From contig CM051455.1 of assembly GCA_028274465.1 (NCBI GenBank), forward strand, positions 104,406,942-104,470,941: a stretch of DNA of 64,000 nt. Direction: 5' to 3'. The notes beneath the pieces are model-generated. The model was not told where the DNA came from, did not search any database, and saw only the letters and a program-made list of their open reading frames with translations. The DNA is from Plantago ovata. Lineage: Eukaryota > Streptophyta > Magnoliopsida > Lamiales > Plantaginaceae. Of the stretch, positions 56,208 to 64,000 are shown piece after piece. Both the position numbers and the translations under genes were made by a program. Positions within the stretch are counted from its first letter, which is position 1; every line of letters begins with the position of its first letter.

Positions 56208-57337
56208 ATTTTGATTTTATTGGTTTTGTTAATTTTAGTTTTCAGGGAATCATGGACTTGCTTGAGCAGATACGGAGAGGGGCCAAGGATGGTTCCCAAA
56301 ATGCGAGGAGTAATGGAACGGATGCACAAGATTCGTTTCCATTTGATAATGGATAACATTAGTGGTAATGGTTGCATGTAGTTTAGTTTTATCGCTTTCT
56401 TGCATTGCATGCATATTTATTTTGAGCATGTCATTGTGTTTTATTTTATGTTTTCGTATGTTTTTTGTGATAAAATAGGTTTTAAGATGATAATTTTGTG
56501 TTATGGGAGGAAAAAGGCGTCTCCAGGAGTCTGGAGTTGCTAGGCGAACCGCCCCCCACGTGGGACGATTGGCCTGGCAAGTCCAGACTACCTGGGACGT
56601 TCTGGACGCCCCAGGCGAATCGCCCCCCACCTGGGGTGGTTCGCCCCGGGGGTCCAGAAACCCGGAGTTCCGGATTTTTGTTCGAAAATCAAATTTTCTC
56701 CTATTATGCTAAATTATTGATCTTTTTACTTCTTTTATCTTCCGTTTTGGTTTCTCACGAGTTTCCTTGAGTCCTACAGGTACAAGTTAGCTCTCACCTT
56801 AAATCCACTTTCGACGTTCGGGACGAGCGACAACGTTCAGGTTTGGGGGGAGTTATCGCTGGCTATCTCTATACTTGTTTTGCTTATGATAAACTCGTGA
56901 AACCTTTTGTTTACCTCTGCACGTTTACCGCTTTCTTAGTATTTAGTTGCATACACTACATTCATCCTAATATAGTTTTGCATGTTTTTATGTGGAGTTT
57001 ATTGCCAAATTTTTTGAACTTTTTTATTGGGTAGATTAACTAGTTATGACCTTTGACCATGCGTTTCATCTTTATGAATTTGTTTGAGGTTTTTCTCGCT
57101 TGGCTTGTCACATATATATATGCACTTAGTTAAGCTTGGTAGTCTCGACATCACTTAGTGGTGTTTTCTCTACTGCGGTTCACGAAGGCCTTTATAATAA
57201 GATGATGCATGTTAGAGTCTTGTGGTTGTTTTCCCGTGTAATTATGTACCTAAGAGGCAACAAGTCTTCACCTTGCTTTGAGATTGCTAAATGCCTAGGA
57301 AGGAGGTAGTGTGAAATGTGTGTGATCCTTTGTTTGA
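56208..57337 (+). other. Noncoding interior of Athila-like element 2
   Basis: Contains the GC palindrome cluster (56535-56655) in AT-rich sequence. From 56770 on, it parallels the interior of element 1 in reverse: 'cttgctttgagattgctaaatgcctagg' near 57280 pairs with the region near 24000. Confidence 0.5.
56535..56655. repeat. GC-rich palindrome cluster in Athila-like element 2
   Basis: Words ggcgaaccgccccc, gggacgattggcc, ggcgaatcgccccc and ggggtggttcgcccc lie within 120 bp. They are the inverse or variants of the GGCGGTTCGCC word. The placement inside the interior matches the cluster at 28987-29056 in element 1. Confidence 0.75.
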
Positions 57338-57480
57338 AACCTATTCTAACAAATAGGTTTGGGGAGGGGGTTATACCGTTATTATGACTTATTTTTCGAT
57401 TTTGAGTGTTGTGAGTTTGTTTTCTTCTTTTTTCGTAAAGTTTGTGCTCCAACCTATTCTTTCGAATAGGTTTGGGGAGG
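57338..57480 (+). repeat. Paired hairpins with PPT-like tails, Athila-like element 2
   Basis: AACCTATT...AATAGGTT (57338-57359) and AACCTATTC/GAATAGGTT (57451-57472), 113 bp apart. Each runs directly into TTTGGGGAGG, very like the PPT at 58257-58274. Same layout as 23815-23957 in element 1. Confidence 0.85.
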
Positions 57481-57534
57481 TCGTTTGTGAGTCATTGTAA
57501 TTTCTTTTTCGTTGTGCTACTGTTGGCTATATAA

Positions 57535-57690
57535 AAAAAGAAGAGGGAAAAAAGAAAGAAAAAATCGAAAAAAAAAAGAAAAAGAAAAAATTCCAGGAAA
57601 AAGAAACAAATATGGAAAAGAAAAGAAAAAAAAGAAAAGACCCCAAAAAAGCAAAGAAGGGTCCAAAGAAAGCCAAAAAGCAGTTTAGCA
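57535..57690 (+). repeat. A-rich polypurine tract of Athila-like element 2
   Basis: Almost only A and G for about 150 bp, with a Lys-rich frame containing RKKKRKRKNSRKKK and RKDPKKAKK. It matches the tract at 23600-23770 in element 1. Confidence 0.7.
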
Positions 57691-58256
57691 AATTGATTGT
57701 CTCTTTTTTCAATTCTTGTAATGTTCGTAATCGAGTTGTAAAGTTTGTCTTTTGTTTGTTTGAGTGTCATCTGTTCTAGACCACCCTCGTCCTGCCATTC
57801 AGGAAGTGGTGATTAGTTTATGACTTTGCTTGAGAGATGGGTAGAATAGGGGAGTGTGAACTTTAAGGGAACCCTTCTTCGTTTGATGAGAGCCAGTATT
57901 GGTTTGACCTCTTTGAGAGAAAGTCTTAACTTGGTGAACAATAGTAAGTCCTCAGTTTCATAGGCACGGGACAACCATTCGTATTTTAACATGTTTCATT
58001 ACGTCGTCACTGACTAGGTCCAGGTAGAGAATGTTACGAGAGACTATCTTGTTTAACATAGTGCATATGTGAATGTGTATGAGTCAATCGAGGCATTCTT
58101 CAACCAATATCCATGTTATGATTTGTATGGTCATTGTTCATAAATTTTTGATAGACTCAATAGATTAGTTCATTTCATTTGGCATGAGACTCCATTTTGT
58201 GTGTTGCATTGGTTTTTTGCATTAGAGTATAGCTTAGTTGCTTGAGGACAAGCAAA
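57691..58256 (+). other. 3' interior of Athila-like element 2
   Basis: Shared in reverse with 23030-23600 of element 1: 'ctagaccaccctcgtcctgc', 'gagagatgggtagaatag' and 'gacgtcgtcac'-like blocks occur in the same order. No open frame was seen. It is probably untranslated sequence needed by the element. Confidence 0.55.
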
Positions 58257-58274
58257 AGTTCGGTTTGGGGAGTT
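58257..58274 (+). other. Athila-like element 2 polypurine tract
   Basis: AGTTCGGTTTGGGGAGTT directly before the 3' LTR. The last 15 bases equal those of element 1's PPT. Confidence 0.85.
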
Positions 58275-59463
58275 TGATGAACGTGTATTTTATACTTTCA
58301 TTCGAGTCTTTTTCACCAATTTAGCTATCCTCTAGGTTAGTTTTAACTTATACTTTAGTGCATTTTATTAGAATAGTGTCACGTTTCCCTTTTCTTTGCA
58401 TTTTCAGGTTTTAGGTAAAAAAATGTATGTTTATGGGCAATATTGATTAAGAGGACGAAGTTTTGGTGTTTCGAGGACATTCGTGGTGTATCTAGAAGGT
58501 TCCGGGTGAGATTTGATGCCTAGGGGATGAGTTTCAAGGCTTAAAGGTCACTAGAAGGCAAAATCGAGTCCAAAAAGGAAATCAACTCAAAAACTCGTTG
58601 TCCACGACTCTGCCGGTCCCGGGCGGTTCGCCCAGTGCCAGGCAGTTCGCCTGGCATCCCGGGCGGTTCGCCCCACACTGTTACGATATCTATATATATG
58701 TTTGCCTATTTTCTACGTTTTTCAGACCTTTTCACCTTATTTTGAGAGACAAATTCTCCAGAGCCTGTTCTGGGAATTATTAGCATAGAAGACTCTTTTT
58801 CTTATTGATTTGGAAGCTTAAGCATAGAGATTGGATATCTTTGATTTTCGATTCTTGCTTGTGAGTTAGCAATTCATCGGCGATTGACAACCTTCGTGGG
58901 TAACTTGTATCTCATGATTTTTCTGCTTTTATTTATTTCATTCAACATGTTTTCATTCGATCTTGCTTTGATTCTTGTTGATTGCAATTTATCTATGAGT
59001 AGCTAAACCTATCGTTGGTGGTAGTATGTGATTTCTTAGCTAGGGTTCTTAATTATGCATGAGTGGCTTCGCGCGTTTAAGACTTGATTTATTGTTTTAT
59101 TTCTTTGATCTATCTAAGTCATCTATCTTCGTAGTGTTGAATTGAGAGGAACACATAGGACAATTCACGATCACAGATTTCTATACAAACTTCAAGTACT
59201 TCATGCATGATTATTACCCGTTGCTTTGAATGATCATACTATCACTAACTTCCATCATATTGATAAGAAAAATCTGTGCTTTGCTTGATTCCTGATTTAT
59301 AGTTTAAGTTAAATTAGATAAAGCTAGTTATAGTCCTTAGAGATCGACACTCGAGGTTGTCTTACTTCTACACTACGTGCCTTGGTTTTCGTTGTAGTTG
59401 TGAGTTGCCTTTGGCTAAAAACAAATTTATTTGATTATTCGAGTCTGACAATCTCGTTCATCA
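58275..59463 (+). repeat. Athila-like element 2, 3' LTR (1189 bp)
   Basis: TGATGAACG...TTCATCA, followed by ccaag. It is shorter than the 5' LTR mainly through loss of about 20 bp between palindromes near 58630. Confidence 0.92.
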
Positions 59464-59876
59464 CCAAGTATGTCATGAATTGTCGAATATTGTAAAACTT
59501 TATGAGCTCAACTGTACTGTCTTCATCGAGTATAATCTTTAGCCAATCTGGTCCATCAATAGTGCCAACATCGGATCAAAGAAGCCTTTGCCACTATACA
59601 TCGTGACAGGACTCAACAGTGGTCACGAATGTTAACAAAATCAACGACATAGATCAAGTATAGATGTGTAGCATGGAAATTACATGCAATGTGATCATCA
59701 TGTCTATTTCCAACTCATCCTGCATTGCAACTCGATAAGAGTTCAATGTCGTATTCTATAACTTTATGCAAACCGCATTTAGAATACTATTTTATGGTGA
59801 AATTCTCAAAAGCAACTTTATTGATCGATCACTGAAAACATGTCAAATACTTTCGAACATCAAATACAACCTCCCA
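59464..59876 (-). other. Copia 3' untranslated region right of the nested element
   Basis: Begins with the second copy of CCAAG. It would join 48360 to form the end of the Copia element after its RNase H stop. No open frame. Confidence 0.6.
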
Positions 59877-60963
59877 CTAAAATAGCACATCATCTGGATT
59901 AACCACACCCATACGAGCAACATGCTCATGGAATACTTTAGGTGGTAGTCCTTTAGTGAGTGGATCCGCAATCATGAGGTTGGTACTGATATGTTCAACT
60001 GACACTTGAGAATTTCGAACCCTTTCTTTAACAACAAGAAACTTTAAGTCAATGTGTTGTGACTTCGAAGAGCTTCTGTTGTTCTTAGCATACAGCTCAG
60101 CGGCATTATTATCACAATAGATCTTTAGCGGTCTCTCAGGACCACTAATGTCTCTTAGCCCGGTGATAAAGTTCCGCAACCATAATGAGTGATTGGTTGT
60201 CTCATACAAAGCAATAAACTCTGCTTCCATTGTTGAACCGGCTAAGAGGGACTGTTTGACACTTTTCCAAGATACAGCTCCGCCAGCCAACATGAAAACA
60301 TAACCTGAAGTGGACTTCTTCGTGTCCGGACAACCCTTAAAATCAGAGTCGGAATACCCCACGATCTCCAAATGATCAACTCTGTGATATGTGAGCATGT
60401 ACGTCTTTGTCCGCCTTAGATACCGCATAACCCTTTTAGTTGCTTTCCAGTGGCTAATACCAGGGTTACTCTGATATCTGCCCAACACTCCGCAAATATA
60501 CGCAATATCTGGACACGTACAACATTGAGCATATAAGAGACTTCCCACCGTCGACGCGTATGGAATGTCTTCCATTTGCCTTTTCTCAATGTCATTCTTT
60601 GGGCATTGTTTCGAATTTAACTTATCACCTTTAGCATTAGGAGTATCTCCTGGTGCACAATCCTTCATGCCGAATCTACTGAGCACCCTATCAATATAAG
60701 CCTCTTGTGACAGACTTAGCATACCACGTGAACGATCCCGATGGATCTGTATGCCTAGTACAAATGAGGCGATACCAAGATCTTTCATTTCAAAGTTTCT
60801 CGATAGAAACTTCTTGGTATCATACAATAGGTTCATATCACTGCTTTCCATTAGAATATCACCGACATATAACACCAGGAAGATAAACTTGCTCCCACTG
60901 AATTTGTTGTAGATACATTGATCAACAACGTTTTCTACAAAACCGTATGAGGTGATAATTTGA
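59877..60963 (-). pseudogene. Copia reverse transcriptase end and RNase H
   Basis: Frame 60875-59877 opens at LYVGDILMESS, where the catalytic YVDD reads YVGD, so the first Asp is lost. It continues with KDLGIASFVLGIQI, the thumb/connection, and RNase H (GYSDSDFKGCPDTKKSTSGY, SWKSVKQSLLAGSTMEAEF, IYCDNNAAELYAKN) to the end (ADPLTKGLPPKVF). A 1-base insertion near 60980 breaks it from the palm. Confidence 0.88.
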
Positions 60964-61533
60964 TCAAATTTCTTTCTGATACCACTGACGGGATGCTTGT
61001 TTCAAACCGTAGATGGATTTCTTTAATCTGCATACCAGGCTATTAGATATACTTTGTTCAAGGCTCTCTGGTTGCACCATATAGATTGTTTCCTCAATGT
61101 TACCATTAAGAAAAGCAGTCTTAACATCCATCTGGTGTAGCTCCAAGTCATAATGAGCTACTAGTGCCATGATGATCCGAAAAGAGACTTTCATTGAAAC
61201 TGGAGAAAATGTCTCTTTATAATCAATGCCTTCCCATTGAGTAAATCCTTTGGCGACTAGACGAGCCTTATATCTTTCGATGTTGCCACTTGAATCCCTT
61301 TTGGTTTTAAATATCCATTTACAACCAATGGGTTTAATTCCTTCAGGCAACGCGACAAGATCCCAAACGTCATTTTCATCCATAGATTTCATCTCATCTT
61401 TTATGGCATCAATCCACTTTTGGGAGTTAACACTTTGTTTGACCTTGGTAAGAGATGTAGGATCATCTTCTAGACCAATGTCAAACTCATGTTCTTCAAG
61501 ATACACGACATAGTCGTCAGATATATATAGCAC
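60964..61533 (-). pseudogene. Copia reverse transcriptase, N-terminal part
   Basis: Contains WIDAIKDEMKSMDENDVWDL, IGCKWIFKTKRDSSGNIERY, KARLVAKGFTQ, MDVKTAFLNG and YGLKQASRQWY, the standard Copia RT blocks in order. A frameshift at a TATATATA run near 61520 separates it from the integrase frame. Confidence 0.88.
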
Positions 61534-62869
61534 GTTTTCTCTCCCTAATGGATCTCCTTAGTGGCACTTCTATTTGAGGTTGTTGAGGTTCTTCTGGATC
61601 AGGTGGAGCCAACTCTTGATCGTCTTGAATTTCCGTATTTGCATCTCGAGGAATGACAGTGACTGGCACTTCATCCTTTTTAGATGCAATAATAGGAATA
61701 CCAACGTACTCCTCCTCAAAGACGATGTTCCTAGGAGATGAGCTCCCACTGTTCTCAACATCCTCAATAAATTTTGCATTCCCGGTTTCAATAAATGATT
61801 TACTCGAAGGGTCATAAAATTTGAATCCTCTAGATCTCTCCGAGTATCCCACAAAGTAGCAGCTAATAGTTCTTGAATCTAGATTCTTTTCATTAGGCTT
61901 ATAAGGCCTTGCTTCTGCTGGACATCCCCAAATATGAAAATTCTTTATGCTAGGTTTCTTGCCAGTCCATAGCTCATTAGGGGTTTTAGCTACTGCTTTG
62001 CTCGGAACTCTGTTAAGGATATACACTGCAGACTTTAAGGCCTCCACCGAAAGGGATTCTGGTAACGAAGAATGACTAATCATACTTCTAACCATATCCT
62101 TTAGGGTTCTATTACGTCTCTCAGACACACCATTTTGACTTGGTTGCCCTGGCATGGTGTACTGAGGAACAATGCCACATTCTTCTAAGTACCTCGCGAA
62201 AGGTCATGGACGTTGTTCACCTGATCCGTCAAATCTGCCGTAATATTCACCTCCACGGTCAGATCTAACGGCTTTAATTTTCTTATTAAGTTGATTTTCC
62301 ACTTCAACTTTATAAGTTTTGAAAATGTCCAAAGATTGAGACTTCTCATGTATTAGATACAGGTATCCATAACGGGAGTAATCATCTATGAAAGTAATAA
62401 AGTATTGTTGTCCATTCCAAGAAGCCGTAGGGAATGGACCACAAATATCTGTATGTATTAATTCCAAGACACCTGAGCTCCTGTTGGACCCTGTTTTCCT
62501 TATATTTGTTTGTTTTCCCTTGATACATTCAACACAAATGTCGAAATCCGAAAAATCAAGAGGGCCAAGAATGTCTTCTGACACAAGTCTTTGAAGCCTT
62601 TGTTTGGAAATATGTCCCAAACGCTTGTGCCACAACATAGAAGACTTCTCATTCATTAAATTTCGCTTAATACCAAAGTTTCCTGTGTGGAGGGTTTCAT
62701 TCATATGTGAGGCATGCAGATCTAATTTATATAGATTATCAACTAATGAACCGATACCGACAATATTTGAATTGAAAGAGACTAAATTTCTCGTTTCCAA
62801 ATGAACAAGTAAAACCGTATTTGTCCAAACGAGAAACAGAGACCAAATTCCGTCTAAAAGACGGTACAA
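61517..62869 (-). pseudogene. Copia integrase
   Basis: Two frames in phase with one TGA between (62201-62203). First: GAG-pre-integrase HHCC (MLWHKRLGHISKQRLQRL ... CVECIKGKQ), then the core with ELIHTDICGPF (first Asp), FIDDYSRYGYLY, VRSDRGGEYY (second Asp). Second: [19 protein letters not shown] (the catalytic Glu), [18 protein letters not shown] and a C-terminal [10 protein letters not shown] 1-base break near 62790 separates it from the protease frame. Confidence 0.88.
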
Positions 62870-63131
62870 AATAAGTCTCTTCCAAATTCAAACAAAAACC
62901 AGATTCTAATACTAATCTATAAGATCTGATAGCCTCCACAGGTACTTTATTGTTGTTACCCACATAGATGTATTTTTCAACATCATTTGGCGTTCGGCTC
63001 CTTAGACAACCCTGCATCGTGATACTAATATGAATAGTTGCACCGGTATCTATCCACCACGAATGCTTCGATATCAAAGCCAAATTAACTTCTGAACAAA
63101 CAAAGTTGAGAAGTGTACCTTTCTTAGCGAG
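62739..63131 (-). pseudogene. Copia protease
   Basis: WWIDTGATIHIS carries the active-site D-T-G-A (the usual form is D-S/T-G-A), followed by the protease body and FVPSFRRNLVSVSRLDKYG. The frame joins gag across a single TGA at 63132-63134 and loses phase near 62790. Confidence 0.8.
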
Positions 63132-63932
63132 TCACTTAGCATATTTGGAACAATCCTTCTTCACATGACCAGTCCTTTTACAAAAGAAACATGGAAAGCC
63201 CTTATCATGTTTCTCTTGAGCCTTAGGTTGTGAAGTTCCAAAATCCGCAGCTCCTTTACCCTTATGATTTCGCTTCCTCTTCTTACTAGCAGCATTGCCA
63301 CGAGAAGTAGTAGCCAAGTGAGCACTTTCAATCTTATCTTGTTTCATTCTCTCTTCCAACTGAACGCACTGAGCAATAAGCTCATTCAAAGTCCATTTCT
63401 CCTTTTGTGTGTTGTAACTTATCTTAAAAGGAGTGAACTGTGCAAGAAGACAGATCAGTATGAGGTGCACAAGGATGTCTTCCGACAATTCCAACTTTAA
63501 TGCCTTCAACCGAGTAACAAGATTAGACATTTCCATAATGTACTCCCTTATGTTTCCTTTGCCATCATAGCGCATTGAAACAAGCTTTCCAAGAATGGTG
63601 CTTGTCTCTACCTTTTCCGATCCAGCAAATCGGACTGCTATTTGGCTTAGGAACTTCTTGGCATTCTCCTCCTCAGGCATTGCGCCCCGGATGGTATCAG
63701 GAATCGAATGCTTCATGATCATAAGACTCATGCGGTTAGAGCGCTCCTACTTATCACGATTAGCCTTTTCATCGGCTGTACTTTTATCAGTGATAGTGGA
63801 AGGCTCATCATGCCTGATCGCATAGTCTAGATCCATACAGCCCAATAAAATGGAAATGTGATATTTCCATTTTGGAAAATTTGTGCCGTTAAGCACTGGA
63901 ATGTTGTTTAAGTTGGCAGATAGAGCAGACAT
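63132..63932 (-). pseudogene. Copia gag
   Basis: Start ATG at 63932 (MSALSANLNNIPVLNGTNF, then WKYHISILLGCMDLDYAI, the usual Copia gag opening). A TAG at 63747-63749 interrupts the frame after NRDK; it continues in phase with MSLMIMKHSIP, MRYDGKGNIREYIMEMSNL and a CCHC zinc knuckle CFFCKRTGHVKKDC. It ends in TGA at 63132-63134. Confidence 0.88.
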
Positions 63933-64000
63933 ATTAACTGGAAAACAAATAACATGCTCAAATCAATAATGATCACTCACTTAATGCACAAAATATGTAA
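63933..64000 (-). other. Copia leader, running off the window
   Basis: Sequence upstream (element sense) of the gag ATG. The PBS and 5' LTR are expected beyond 64000. Confidence 0.6.

Larger units (their letters stand above)
48361..59463 (+). mobile_element. Athila-like Gypsy retrotransposon 2, lacking pol, with nested insertions
   Basis: LTRs 48361-49565 and 58275-59463, TG...CA ends, PBS, PPT, and a perfect 5-bp target duplication CCAAG (48356-48360 and 59464-59468). The interior has a gag start (49895), a candidate solo LTR with a CACTA inside, an acidic ORF (55743-56207), a GC palindrome cluster, the hairpin pair and an A-rich tract. No protease, RT or integrase was seen. It shares the last 1 kb of interior with Athila-like element 1 in opposite orientation. 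Confidence 0.88.
47918..64000 (-). mobile_element. Ty1-Copia retrotransposon, partly outside the window
   Basis: Minus-strand element with its 3' LTR at 47918-48341, PPT at 48342-48352, and a broken polyprotein at 59877-63932. The 5' LTR lies beyond the window. It inserted into the RLP gene and is itself split by the Athila-like element at 48361-59463. The order gag, protease, integrase, RT, RNase H is the Copia order. Confidence 0.9.

Noticed and set aside
56250..56770. Frames on both strands over the GC palindrome cluster
   Set aside because: Opened by the GC-rich repeats; no domain and no agreement between the two elements.
15611..64000. Integrated plant pararetrovirus or envelope-bearing retrovirus
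   Set aside because: No movement, coat or envelope-like region was seen; domain orders are those of ordinary Gypsy and Copia retrotransposons.

Overview
This is a plant nuclear window: spliced genes with GT-AG and some GC-AG introns, a plastid-type leader on one protein, ferric-chelate reductases, an LRR receptor-like protein, and nested plant LTR retrotransposons and CACTA transposons. A eudicot is likely. Two weak hints point to Caryophyllales: the Retand-type Tat element (the lineage was first named in Silene) and the 'gtctcataagagac' inverted motifs. No sequence search was possible.

Layout. 1-6.4 kb is AT-rich and unannotated, with microsatellites and two arrays of an ACATAG/CTATGTT word in opposite orientations. 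6.46-10.28 kb (+) is an intact six-exon gene for a DUF819 membrane protein, probably plastid-targeted. 11.51-14.63 kb (+) is ferric reductase oxidase (FRO) copy 1, frameshifted near its end. 41.79-45.01 kb (+) is FRO copy 2, intact, eight exons. The two copies are a tandem duplicate pair pushed about 27 kb apart by insertions. 45.50-47.92 kb (-) is the 3' part of a broken LRR receptor-like protein gene.

Insertions between the FRO copies: a LINE remnant (14.55-15.61 and 40.57-40.69 kb) is split by a Tat/Retand Gypsy element on the minus strand (15,611-40,572). Its pol is split by an Athila-like element (21,903-32,722, TSD ATGTC), which carries a CACTA element (25,093-27,908, TSD GAG). A second CACTA (37,735-40,210, TSD TTA) sits in the Retand 5' LTR; the other LTR shows the empty site. 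Retand also carries an intron-containing antisense gene (17,027-19,847).

Insertions in the receptor gene: a solo LTR (46,191-46,820) and a Copia element (47,918 to beyond the window end, minus strand). The Copia is split by an Athila-like element (48,361-59,463, plus strand, TSD CCAAG), which holds a candidate solo LTR (50,125-55,674), which holds a third CACTA (50,948-54,382, TSD TGA) with a three-exon transposase-type gene. This is five levels of nesting.

Working host genes are probably only the DUF819 gene and FRO copy 2, with FRO copy 1 uncertain. The most interesting non-gene signals are shared by the two Athila-like elements although they lie on opposite strands: paired perfect hairpins followed by a copy of the polypurine tract, an A-rich tract, and GC-rich palindromes beside the LTR TATA box. 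Exon boundaries were set by hand from splice consensus, reading frame and comparison of the two FRO copies.
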